Shown in pieces: positions 50,570 through 62,367 of a stretch of DNA of 64,000 nt; positions within the stretch are counted from its first letter, which is position 1; each line of letters starts with the position of its first letter. Source of the stretch: Amphiura filiformis. Taxonomy: Eukaryota; Echinodermata; Ophiuroidea; Amphilepidida; Amphiuridae. The notes beneath the pieces are model-generated. The model saw nothing but the letters and a program-made list of their open reading frames with translations. It did not search any database and had not been told where the DNA came from. The position numbers and the translations under genes are program-made. The stretch is taken from NCBI RefSeq assembly GCF_039555335.1, contig NW_027305501.1, positions 248,001-312,000 on the forward strand. Reading direction: 5' to 3'.

Positions 50570-50970
50570 GTATTAGACTAGCTTAAAACTTACTTGAATA
50601 ATAGAAACATTTGCAAGCATCTTACTAATTCTTGTGAATCTGAACTGAAAGATATTATTAGGAGTTCCTCAAGGATCAAAATTAGGTCCATTACTTTTAA
50701 TTGTTTGTGTAAATAATTAATACTTCAACTTTCTTCGCATAAAAACATTAAACCTCAAATGAATATTGTCAACGAAGAACTCATGAAATGGGCAAATTAT
50801 TGGTTCAAATCCATGAAATTGTCAGTAAATACCAGTAAAACCAATGCTTCACAAATGACATCAATCAAACAAACTAATAATATAATCTTAGGCAATACAT
50901 ATTTAGAAAGAGTGCAGCATACAAAATTTCTGGATGTACTAATGATGAATGTCTAACATGGAAATGTCAT
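50570..50970 (+). mobile_element. Degraded LINE reverse-transcriptase fragment
   Basis: It reads GVPQGSKLGPLL at about 50660 and, after a break, LMKWANYWFKSMKLSVNTSKT..LERVQHTKFL at 50783-50930, the segment after the YxDD box in non-LTR reverse transcriptases. It is paralogous to 5640-6140 and lies downstream of gene C as the other copy does of gene A. Confidence 0.65.
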
Positions 50971-51753
50971 ATTTTTGGCTGTCGGGGTGGGAAGGAACCC
51001 GAGGAGTACGAGGTGACCCCTCGCTTCGAGGTCACAACTATTGTTTATGGAATTGCTGAACATTTAGATTGCCATACATGCACATCTACAAGGATACGGT
51101 CTAATAGATGACACCCAAAATCATGCTGTTGCCCAAATCTAGACCACGCCTACGGGATATCACTTTTAGAACACTGGTTAAAACATCTATACATTTTATC
51201 CAACATTATGTAGTTTTGACTCAACATTTGTTAAATTTACCTATATTTCTGAAAATAAATGCAAATGTGGGTAAAATTTACCTATTAAATGCCTCTGTCA
51301 CACATATACGGACTGAGTCATCGTACATCGCCGTATACAAATATTTTATCACGGTGGCAAAATTTGGGTGGGATTTGGGGTCCTATTTCCTTTCGTTTCT
51401 CTATGCGTTTATTATTATATGATAATAATCCTTCAGGCGTTTGTACAGCTCTCACAAAATGAGCATAAAGTTGACAAAATAACTTTCTGAGATATTCCAG
51501 ATTTGAAATCCTTATTTTATACCCTCTAAAATCCATGATACCAAACATGTAGGGTGGCTTCTTGCTTTGGTCTCCGAAAATCAATATTTCTTCTAGAATT
51601 TCTTTAGTTTTTTATTGAATTTTGTCATGTTTATCAGACTGTATATTCTATAGTGTCCTGGCGACTTTATGCTCATTTTGCAACATCAGGTCATTATGAG
51701 TTAAGGCTTTTTGGCTCTCAACAGTCGAATTATTAATTTTGCATGTTGACATC

Positions 51754-54700
51754 TTATGATTCAAAAATCACATAAAACGTCCAGTAATATGCATTAAACG
51801 CCAGAAACGTCAACGCAAATAACACTCTTGCTAATTTATCCATGTGCTCGGCACTAAATCCTGTATACTCCGGCTTCGATGGTCCGTTTGAAAATTCCTT
51901 TGCGTGTGCTCCGCTTTTCTCATTTGCTGATGGGCTGGTGCTGTCGTTCGTGCAGATGCTGTCGTCGGGCTTTAACTCTGATGCATCATTAGATTTCTTC
52001 GGGAAAAGATGAAGAAAAAAATATAATGATTACATTAATTATATAGGTGTAAAATTAATAAATGAATTCCTATGATATCCGGATGAGCCAATCACTAATT
52101 AGGCCTCCAAATGAAGCAAATAGCGCCATAACACTTTTTATTCGTTAGGCCCGTGTATATCTTTGCGGCGATTGGTTTCTGGTGAAGGTGAGTGGTCCGA
52201 TTTTATCACACAAGTTTTATACCTAATTATACATGAAAGCTCAAACATTCTTATTCAGTTTCAAGTGGAGCTATTAAAGTCCATACTATATAAGCATTGC
52301 TGATTTGCATGATTTTGGGAGTCTGAAGTCTTTTAAAAGTGTCACAAATACCGGACCACTGTGACATTCAAATTTTACAATTTAAGTTGAAAATTGACTA
52401 GAGGGTCCGTAGATTTCAAACACAAAGGGCCCTTTTGACATTGAATATTTTGGCTCATTTCGGACACTGTATGTACATCGATCGTCGACCTTTATTCTAA
52501 AATGTCTATGATCGATCGTAGACCTTCATTCTGAAATGTCTTGTGGATCCATTTCGATCCATAACTACCCAGCAAACACAAAACGTTTTCGACATCATTC
52601 GCAAAAGGTTATAAAAGGTTGTCAGAAAACGTTTAAATGTCGGGTTATATAAAGGGTATTATTAAGAGTATAAAACGTTTTCATAACCTTAAAAAGATTT
52701 TAGATAATCTACTGCTCAGCAAACAAAAATGTTTTACAGAAAACGTTTAAATCTCGGGTTATATAAAGGGTATAAAAACGTTTTAATAACATTCCAAAAA
52801 CATTCTTGAAAACTTGATACAAAACATTCTAAACAGAATGTTATTTTGGGGAGTTGAAAAAATATTTTGTGAAAAACGTTTGCCCAAAATATTTTCAGTA
52901 ACGTTTTAAAAACGTTTTCATGACCTTTATATAACCCGACATTTAAATGTTATTAAAAGGTTTTGAAAAAAACATTTTAAGAACATTTCTGTGTTTGCTG
53001 GGTTCAAACATTTTAACATAATGTTATTTAAGTATTGACACAATATTTGGCAAAAATGTTTGTAAAAATAGTTTACAATAACATTTTTTGAAAACATTTA
53101 AAAATATTGTTGTAGTGTGTTTTCATACAAAACGTTTTAAAACGTTATCATGACCTTTATATAACCCGACATTTTAATGTTATTAAAACGTTTTTACCTA
53201 AACCAAAAGCCAAAATATAACTTTTTTAAAACGTTTTTAAAACGTTTTTGTGTTTGCTGGGTATAGACGAATCTCACGAGCCAAGTCATGGTCAGGATTT
53301 GGTCGGCCATGACTGGGTCCCCGCTATACACCAAACAGGTGTTGTGACTGCCCAATTGGGTGAATTTAAGCCGCTTAAAAATCGATGTTATATTGTATTG
53401 TGTTGTAAACTTTCATCATTCTTTTGTCTACGTGTAGCACGGGTGATGGAAAGCAGTTTAAAATGCCCGCCGACGGGGACCCAGTTAATGGCTGCGAGTG
53501 AGGTGTAGGAATGCGTGAAATGAGATTCGTCTATATCTATGAGGGGAAAATCCTGGCAAAGCATGGTTTGAACGTTGGCTCATGTGTTTATTAACTAAAA
53601 CAGCAGGGGAAGCTGTAATGATGCGGCATTTCTTAAGATTCAATATCCAGATAATGTTTTTGCACATTGGATAGTTGGATATTTTATTTTCTTCTTCTTT
53701 TTCTGGTCAATTGATTCCAATAATATCATTTTCATTTTGAACTTTTGCGTACCGGGGCTACCGAGCTGGGGGAGAGGGGCAAAATTTCCAAACCGTCCCG
53801 GAAATGTTAACGTTAAATTGGCTCAAGATTAGGACAATTATACCTCATGGAACCGACGGAAGAAAGATGCACATTACAACATTTGGTCAAAATTGTCCCC
53901 CGGTATTTCGGAACTTACCCGTCCCCCCTTCCCCAGATCGGTAAACCTCTGATTTTGAACAAAAGAAATACTGTACCATTTTCCTGTCCTGAAGTACGAT
54001 AAGATAGTTAGTCATGGCATATTCTATCAGCGAGAGGAAAACGAAGATAAGACACGCGGCCATCCATATATCTACAGCCTGTAGGAAAAATCAGACATAT
54101 TGTGGACAGCAATTATTATTATTGGTTTGAGTGTTCCCTTGCTGACAATGGTATGTGAAAATAAGATCAGGGAACAAATTATTACACCCGATACTGGGTA
54201 CTTGGGGGTAAAATTTGTAAGGACATGTCCACATGATGACAAAATAACATTTACTTTATCCCGGCAAACACAAAACGTTTTAAACGGGTTATATTTTGGT
54301 TTTGGTAAAAACGTTTTAATAACATTAAATATCGGGTTATTTAAAGGTCCGGGATTTTTAAAACGTTTTGTGTGAAAACATGTTCTACGACAACATTTTT
54401 AAAATGTCAGAATGTTACGGTAATAAATATTTCCAAACATTTTTTGCCAAATATTTCGTCAGCACTTAAATAACAATATATTATAATATTTTGCAGTAAG
54501 TTTTCAAAAATGTATTTGAATGTTTTGAAAATGTTATATACCCTTTACATAACCCAACATTTAAACGTTTTAGGGTAACCTTTTATAGCCTAAACCTTAT
54601 TAAATCGAAAACATTTCGTGTTTGCTGGAGAGATTAAAATTAAAAGGGGACATATCTGACAGTAAAAGCTAAAATTTTATGGAAAAGAAATTAATACTAA

Positions 54701-57700
54701 TCTATTTTTATAGAAATGTTACAATATGGCTTTAATTTAGCGCTCTGCACTATTCATGCTATTGGTATACTTTTGCACATGGGGTGTGCGTACGGGCCTG
54801 ACCGCGTCTGTCATGCCATTTAAATGTTGCTTGGCAGATAATTGATAGTTTAAGATTTACACTGATGCAATAAAGTCTAAAACACAATGCCCTATACTGA
54901 CAGTTAGATAGGCCTACCTCTGTATCTGGATGATTAACATGGAATGCCCATGAATTGATAATTTAATGTGGCAGCATAATGTGTGTTCATATATATAAAA
55001 AGAGACGATGATTTCTAATCTTGATGTCCGCATAGTGCCGATCGTCAGATTGCCAGGAAAGTAATTACAATGTAGAGCCGTAGGCAATTCAGTGCCGAGC
55101 GCAAGTAGCAAGTAACTATATATAAAATAAGCCAAAATCGGATTTCCATTGCAAAAACAAATCGATGAACGTCGACCTCTATAGTCACTATAATATCAAT
55201 GGGTCGTTTCATAATTATTGGTGATTTGTCTGTATGTGGAAATGACAACGAAAGACTCGACACGACATGTATTTGCATTATTTTTGCTCAATGATCGTGC
55301 CCGTCATATAGATCATGATGCAGTCATGTCTACAGTAGAATTCATCTCGACCTTTGCAGGACTTAAACCCCATTAAAAGCTATTAAACCAAGATAACACT
55401 CATTGAAACAGCTCAACTGATTAAATCGGATTTTCTCTGGTTGTGCACATGTGTCTGTTTTATATGTCCGGTATCGCTATGAGGTGCTAAAATACAGCTT
55501 CAGTTGGGTAACTGATTATAAAGGAAACGCAAGGAAACAATGGTATGTGGACCTTTGTTCACGAAATGAGACAATGGCCTGCTTTTTGTTAACCAGCATT
55601 CTTAAAAATGAGCAACATAATGATTGGTTTGGAAATAATTTCTTCATATTTTTGGTGTTATCTGTCGTTTACATATCCTTCCTAAAACACAAAAGTGCGA
55701 CTATTTCCAAACACCTAAATTAGCTAAAAATTTAGGACATGTTACAAAACTATATTTTCTAGAATTTCATAGAATAGTTTAAATGTAGCTTGTACAGTTT
55801 TTTTTGTGGCATCCTTCAGAACGGAGCGGTCCGTTACCAATATAGCTCAATATTTTCGGTCAAATCTCCATTCAATTAACACGGGGAGTTGGCTAGCTAT
55901 GAGCTAGCTATGCTTTGCCCTCACTCATATTCTACGAAAGTGCGACTATTTCTGAACATCTAACCTAGCTGTAAGTTTAGGTCATGTTAGAGAAATATAT
56001 TTGCTAGAAGTTTGGAGAATAGTTTAAATATTGGCCGGTTATTTTTCACACAGTGATGTTAACTAGGCAAATGCAATATACTTCTAACATACACTATTTG
56101 TAAAGGTTGCGCGTCAATGGTGAGAGCACTGTGTATAGGAAAACGGACAGTAACTGCAGTATGTGATTCGTTTAAAGTTCCTTAGTTGGACAATCATCGC
56201 CTAGGCTTACCTTCGCCCCTGTGGCATCAGGAAAAGAATCCTGCATGGACGCCGTCATAGTGGTAGCCGTCAGGACTGTTGTAATCCCTAGAGTGATCCG
56301 GGCTGGCGCCGCGTGAGCATCAATCCAGAAAGACATCCAAGATATTGTGACCAGGAGTATGCTTGGGATGTAAACTGTAAGGATATAGGCCTGAAGGTGC
56401 CGCTTAAAGGTGAAGGTGATCGCTGCACCCGACCAAGTGTCTATAAAGATACAGTAGTTGCTTATGTATTTTATTTTATTTATTTATTTTTTATTTGACA
56501 AAATTAACAACAGTATAGAAAATAACAAATAAACAATCAAGCATACTCCCACAAGAAACACGCAATTCACACACAAGCAGGATACTCTCATAAAGTTGGC
56601 TAAATATGCCAACTTATTTCCAATGCGGTCCATATTGGTCCAGTTCGGTAATATTAAATTTTAAGACCATATTCATACCGTAGGGCCTATACCTCTGTGA
56701 ACAAATACATAGAAGGGAGTAGAGAAGTGGAAGGGGGCTAGAGGCCCCTGCGGCTTTTATTGGATAGGCAAGCTCGATGGGCAAATGACAACCACATTTG
56801 CGATATGTTGCTTCCTAAATAAGCCATCAGCATTTTCTATTGAAGGGTTTGAATTTTTAAGCAAATAAGTACGAGTTTCGTCCATTTTTATTTAAAAGTA
56901 AACTTCGACATACAGGTCTGCAACATGCATGATTTCACAATTTGTCTGGTATCCATGATTTTCTGTTCGGTGATTCATCGTTTTAATAGAGGCGTAATGG
57001 CACAACTCCCTTGAAAATGGCAGGTAAAGCGTTTTTAAAGAAAATAATACTAAATGCTACCACCACACTTACTGTTTGTCATTATCTCAAATTGCAAGTA
57101 GTATGTTTTAGTTGACACATTTGTCAGGTCATATCGAGCCACTATTATATTGGGATGGACTGCTACACTATTATCAGTAATATCGAGCAAAATATCCAAC
57201 GAAGAATATGCAACTGCAAAAAAAAATTAATATTCGATATATTATTTTTGTAATCATTTGTAATATACACAATTATGTAAATTTGCATTCGTTGTGATCA
57301 TGCACATCTATTCACCGTAGAAGTGATGATGTAACAGGATTAACTACCATTGCAATAGATGAATACAGTTTTTGAATATATCGCTACAAGCAGGTCGCCG
57401 GTGTCTGCAATCATAGATTAAATACAATACCGCTCTTTTCAAAGACAGGTGCGAGTGATCAGCATGATAAGATCCAGGTCTTTATCCCTGTTCTTTGACA
57501 TCTATAGTTCAATGCATAGGTACTGCGTGAACGTTATAGTGCAGGGCGATGTATTCACAAATTATCCAGTTACATCATCACTTCTACGGCGAATGGAAAA
57601 CTTACAACTAAACATGTGAATGGAACACGTCTGTGTGTCAAATGGAAATCGTTGTAGTAGCATACGGCACACAGTTGTCAAAGAAACTCTAGGATTTAAA

Positions 57701-60700
57701 AAAAGTATCAAACGGTTATAACAGGTTTTATATAAAATGATATGTGAGCAGCATGCACAAATTATGATACAAAACAGAATTAATTAATTATATTATTAAT
57801 AACACTTAATTAGTTTGCGTTCGACGTCATTATATTCAGTTGCTCAGCAGCGATTTATTTTTTCATATATCATTTTTAAAACACATATGGTAAACACATT
57901 TGCTTTATTCCGTGCTAAAATATGAAAAGCGGAAAAGAAATTCAAAATTTACAAATGAAGAGCAAACAATATCGCTCCCGTGTACAGGGTGTAACAAAAA
58001 AAGTGTACAATTTTGAAAATAGAATGACACAAGTATGCCGCCTATATTTTGGTTTGATATTTATATGTCTATCAAGATCATTTCATTAGCCACCAGCTAA
58101 GCTTTGTTCCAATAAAATCGATGGTATACAAGTGATGATATGGCCAATCAATTATGTAACCTAGTCTTAAAACCGCTTGGGCCACTTTTGTCTAAGTGTT
58201 ACAAGAGTGACTGAAAAGAGTTGAACCATGGACCAGTTGGACGGTGCTCTTATGATAGGTAGTTTTAAACAATGGGGTATTCGAAATGGTAGAAATGATT
58301 ACATAATAGAATATCTCCTTGAGTTTTTGAAAGTCACAACTAACCACTGACATAACAACCTCATTTACTAGAAATCGTGGCTGCAGCTCAACACCTTCAA
58401 CCTAAATTCACGTTGGAAGACCGTATTTTTATGGTTGTGACATTCAGTAGCACATGGGGTCAAGCAGAAACCATAAGATTGTTTATAGCTCATTTTCCAA
58501 ACTCACGTCTTCCATCAAGGCATACAATTACATATTTGTATGAGAAGTATGTAGTATTTGTTAACAGAAATGCTGGCAATAGTGGTCGCCCCAGAACAGC
58601 TAGAAGCCCAGCTGAACTCAATTTCAAAATTTTATTGTTTTGTACTTATGGATGCAAAAACTGTTCTCAGTTTTACCAATGATATCTCAGGGATATGAGA
58701 AATTACTTTATTTATAAGATAATTTGAAAGAAATCTCATGACTTCATTTTAAAGAAATATCATATTATTATTAAGTTCATGTTAATTATATGTAGGAACT
58801 CCACTTAAAATTCTTTTGAGTCAGTTTTTTATGCTTAATGCACTATAAGAATATCTACGCGGTTCAAACTTGATATACGCAAACATGGCAAAAGAGGCCC
58901 AACACATTTTCTGGACGATTTAATTAATCGAACATAACCTTTGAACCCAAGCTAGTAAAGAAACCAATTAAACGTCTTCTTTTAGCCAAGTTATTACTGA
59001 TTGTATTGCATATAACATTCTTGCCGTAACTCTTTTAGTTTTTTCCTGAAAAGTCAAAATGCAATTGTATAAATTTTATTGTTACACCCTGTATATAGAC
59101 CAGGAGCTCAGAAAATTTATTCAAATGAAAAGCGCCGGAACAACTGACCCTATGGGTTGAAAAGGTCATAACCCCACATCACTATGCATCGCTGCAGGGT
59201 GTGTGTATAATTTGTTGGTGCTCGCAATCGCTAAAAGAACGTTTACCCCTAAACGTGCTAAAGAAGACATGGGACAATTTGATTTTCCCATGTCTTCATT
59301 GGGGAATAGAGAAGACATGGGAATCCCATGTCTTCTTAAGGGGTAGGTGAAGTTAATTTCTGCAATTCACCCATTGTACGGTTCCGCCATATGCGAGGAG
59401 AGCCTCGATCTGGCAGCATGCATGAATGGGATTTGAACCCTTGATTGAACCAGTCATATAACATTGCGTGAAGTTAAGCAATACTTCCTTTCATGTCTAT
59501 TGCCAGTTCGAGGCTCTCCACGCATATGGCGGAACCGTGCAATAGGCGAATAGCCCATATACAAAGTAAAACTATACCTCACGACATATCGGCATTTTCC
59601 ATCCGGTAAAATTTTGAGCATTTGGTTGGCTTGGATGATATCATGATGCTGTCCTTCTTTCTCGTACATGAAGAAAACATCAGGAATCCAAAACTTTTGA
59701 ATATCATCTCCTTTTAAGATGATATATTTTTCACCAGTGTAAGTTAACCTAGTGTCAACCCAATCCATCGCTGTATAAAAACTGGAAGAGAAATCCTGGA
59801 ATACAGATTGGCTCGTATTAGTACTGGTATATGCCATCAGGGGCGGTTCCAGCTCATGGTCATGTAAGGTTTTCAGGCTCGATTCGCTCGCACTAATTTT
59901 ACGGCAAATGCAATTGTATTGGCAATTGGGGGGAGCCCGGGGTACCCCCGCCTTCGGAGACGGAAAATTGTGCAAAAATGTTCTCAAAATTACCAAAAAA
60001 TCGTCAAAATATGTTTTTCCGTATGCTTCGACTATATTTATAAATACGTATATAAATACGCACGTGACCACCTCCGCGCTGCCATAACGGCTTGTAGATA
60101 GTTAGCCTCGAAGTGACCTTCTACACCTTTCTACATTTGAATGCAAAGGCGGTAAACAACACGAGATTGGCTACTGTGCAGCAAAATTGTCTATTTTGTT
60201 CAACTTTGTAAACGTTTCCGTCGATAAATATTTTTTTCCGTCAGCAAATACTTTCAAAATATTGTTTTTTGATAACATATTACAAATTCGGAATAATTTT
60301 GCTAGCCAATTAATACTTAAATAAAGACATGAAAGAGTTCCTATGCTTTTCTGTATAGTGGTCAATGGCATGAGGATCTGGTCACGCTTGCTGGTCTTGG
60401 TTATGTCGTGCCCATGGGTCACATGCGTATTTATAAATACGTATTTATAAATATAGTCGAAGCGTACTGTGAGTAGTGCTACAGTTAACCATTATTTTAC
60501 TATATTATCATGATTATACACCCCAGTCCTGACAGATTCCCCCCGTGTACAAAAATATTCAAATAAGTACCCAAATGACTTGGACTAATCAAAGTCCATC
60601 TTATGCGCTAATTTTTATGGAAACATTATAGGGACCACGCAACCAAAAGGGCTCCATTTAGCATGTTTAGGAGAGATGTTTCAAATAGACAAATCATATA

Positions 60701-61478
60701 TCAAAATCAACGGCAGGAAAACACAATTATAGGAATGGTCTATAAACTACGTTATTCTTCTTACCATAGTGCGTTCCTCAAGTGGGCCAATACTTTCCAT
60801 AAAAACAATAAGAGACACAGTTGTTGGCGGGCCTGAAATAAAAACCAGATATATTTGCATGATTGCGTGTTTCAGAAACAAGAACATAAAAATGGCACTA
60901 ATTTCTAATGTTTGCCGAGTGCTACAGAATTGTAATGCTGTCGAAAGGGTAGAAAATTATTTTAAAAATATAGCCTCCCTATATATTTTCATAAAGGCTT
61001 ATGCCCTGATTTATAGAGTATTCATCTTCCTCTAAGGCAAGTCCATCCCAGGGAAAACTAACACTTTTCCCTACCAGAACCACACTTGACATATGTTGCA
61101 TGAGGTAATAGGATAAAAAAGCCCACGGGCCACCTCGATTTTTTCTCAAATCCAAGATGGCACCCAAAATAAGTTCTTTAAACATGTTAAAGTAGGACTA
61201 CTTGTCCGACGGCGAACCCGCTAAAAACCCACTAATTGTTATGAATTCCCGTCGTAAAAGCCTATACCACAAATAGGACTACCCTGATATTGCTCCAATG
61301 CCTTATGGGAAATACTTCCAGAATTGAAATGTTTCCAGAAAAGGAAACTCTGCGGAACTGTTAAAGGGTTGCAAAATATTAAAGTAAAACATTACCTTCA
61401 TTATCAGGTCTGATTCTATGATCGTAGCCTGTTAAAAGTTCTTGTATTGTTGCCGTTATATTTGAAGCCACAATAGAC
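51754..61478 (-). CDS. Cys-loop ligand-gated anion channel subunit, paralogue C (exons 2-9; exon 1 beyond the window)
   Basis: Exons in coding order: 61396-61478, 60765-60832, 59578-59795, 57606-57688, 57073-57213, 56211-56440, 53977-54078, 51754-51996; 1168 nt are present, all open, with the same phases as A and B. The last bases of the window resemble 23750-23780, about 600 bp inside the signal-peptide exon of gene A, so exon 1 should lie roughly 600 bp beyond the right edge. The Cys-loop reads CRMLLQRFPFDTQTC. Loop-C sequence is NNTWSGAA without the duplication of A. The loop before M4 carries CTNDSTSPS as in B, while exon 6 is nearly that of A, a mosaic pattern. ECD residues EKY, GDD and EGQHHD differ from A and B. 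Function is as for A: predicted pentameric anion channel with unknown ligand. Confidence 0.87.
52568..53261. mobile_element. MITE of the CCCAGCAAACACAAAACG family in gene C intron 8
   Basis: TA lies on both sides (52566-52567, 53262-53263). The element runs in the opposite internal orientation to the copy in gene B. The matching position downstream of gene B exon 8 (near 29190) is empty. Confidence 0.8.
53264..53534. mobile_element. MITE with TAGACGAATCTCA ends, abutting the previous element
   Basis: TAGACGAATCTCA at the left and TGAGATTCGTCTATA at the right are inverted repeats about 270 bp apart. It shares its left TA with the preceding MITE, so one probably inserted into the target duplication of the other. 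Confidence 0.7.
53977..54078 (-). CDS. Gene C exon 8 (M3), example of the most conserved exon
   Basis: The 34-codon exon reads AVDIWMAACLIFVF and continues through the M3 helix to DRKM. Length and phase are identical in A (10354-10455) and B (30419-30520). A and B begin AID; A ends ERKL. GlyR-type receptors show the comparable IDIWMAVCLLFVF here. Confidence 0.88.
54259..54632. mobile_element. Diverged, shortened MITE of the CAGCAAACACAAAACG family
   Basis: It begins CGGCAAACACAAAACGTTTT and ends ATTTCGTGTTTGCTGG. It is about 300 bp shorter than the other copies and more diverged, which suggests an older insertion. Confidence 0.65.
56466..56790 (-). mobile_element. LINE 3'-end relic in gene C intron 6
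   Basis: Matches 14703-14905 and 32137-32420 at the same place next to exon 7. The minus strand ends in AAAT repeats. Confidence 0.5.
57985..59091 (+). mobile_element. Mariner-like DNA transposon, internally degraded
   Basis: The ends are CAGGGTGTAACAAAAAAAG and, in inverse, CAGGGTGTAACAATAAAAT, each flanked by TA (57983-57984, 59092-59093). A frame at 58377-58682 resembles the N-terminal DNA-binding part of a transposase. At 1107 bp with only this frame, the element lacks the catalytic domain. It lies in gene C intron 4. Confidence 0.8.
58377..58682 (+). pseudogene. N-terminal helix-turn-helix part of a mariner/IS630-type transposase
   Basis: The first 75 residues or so (TLEDRIFMVV.. to NSGRPRTARSPAEL) have the pattern of the helix-turn-helix domain (related to DUF4817) found at the start of many mariner-like transposases, including the GRPRT box. 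After this the sequence loses similarity, and no DDE/D catalytic motifs are seen. Its position inside matched terminal repeats supports the reading. Confidence 0.6.
59376..59545. mobile_element. Small MITE next to exon 4 donor of gene C
   Basis: ACGGTTCCGCCATATGCG followed by GGAGAGCCTCGA at the left recurs in inverse at 59505-59543. The paralogous intron of gene A (20020-20040) lacks it. The right end is about 33 bp from the splice donor at 59577. Its centre holds a tRNA B-box-like GGGTTCAAATCCC on the minus strand. Confidence 0.65.
60020..60468. mobile_element. MITE with TATGCTTCGACTATATTTAT ends
   Basis: Terminal inverted repeats of about 50 bp contain CTTCGACTATATTTATAAAT, with several nested ATAAATACG units. 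TA flanks both ends. It is in gene C intron 3 and absent from the corresponding intron of gene A. Confidence 0.7.
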
Positions 61479-61724
61479 CTAATAGAAAAGTATATAACAT
61501 TGGGAAATAAAAGTGTACGTATATTCTTTAGTTTATCAACAAACGATGGCTTCTCCTCGTAGTTGTTGACAGTGCATGTGGCACCAGAAATTTTTTTCCG
61601 AGGGCATTGATAGACAACGTTTTTCCAAGGGGAAAATCTGAAAATACGCCACAAATAGTGGAATTTATTGTGCAAATTCTTTGTTAATTCTTTTGAAATA
61701 ACAAAGCCATTTTCGAGGCTTCTT

Positions 61725-61925
61725 TTGGCTCTCACCCAAAGACCCCATTTTATAAAAAAAGTCATAATTATTCTCACCCAATGTCCCACCCCCTAATTTA
61801 GATCCAAACGGTCCCTCTCTCAACCAAGGACCCCATATTTTGTACATTTTGCTCTCACCGAATGCCAAAAATCATGCTCTCACCCTTGCAATGACCCCAA
61901 TGTTTTGCTCTCACCGGATGCCCCT
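61725..61925 (+). repeat. Degenerate tandem repeat with CTCTCACCCAATGACCCC core
   Basis: About six irregular units, each with CTCTCACC followed some bases later by ACCCCAT or ATGCCC, run through this stretch at spacings of 25-50 bp. It is in gene C intron 1. Confidence 0.5.
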
Positions 61926-62006
61926 TACTGCCCAGCCCTACACCTATCTATTCATATTGAAGTGCCACCTAAGGCTGGAATGTCCGTTTAGATAAAATTG
62001 TTTTGT

Positions 62007-62367
62007 TTAAGGGGGTACTACACCCCTGCCCAATTTTGTACCTATTTTTGCATTTTTCTCAAAAATCATAGCGTATTGGGGACAAGTAAGATAGTTATAT
62101 TATAGGGGCAAGGACTAAAACTACTGCACTGGAAATTTTATTTCAGCACAGACAACATTTGTGGAGTTACAGTCAAAAATGAGGGGAAACCAATATTTAA
62201 TCAATAAATCAATAACTACTTACTTTTGAGTTGCTGAATTTTCAGTACAGAAGTTGTAGTCCTTGCCCTTATAATATACATATCTTACTTGTCACCAATA
62301 TGCTATAATTTTTGAGAAAAATGCAAAATTAGGCACAAAATTGGCCAGGGGTGTAGTACCCCCTTAA
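62007..62367. mobile_element. Foldback MITE with TTAA flanks, copy 2
   Basis: Same family as 2001-2355: GGGGGTACTACACCCC ends, TTAA at 62007-62010 and 62364-62367, and nearly full-length palindrome. It lies in gene C intron 1. Confidence 0.8.

Noticed and set aside
14542-56498. Three similar plus-strand frames reading SINPERHPRYCDQEYAWDVN
   Set aside because: They are antisense shadows of the M1-M2 exon in the three receptor genes and are conserved because the exon is.
21988-61035. Plus-strand frames reading SSSGPILSIKTIRDTVVGGPE
   Set aside because: They are antisense to exon 3 of the receptor genes.
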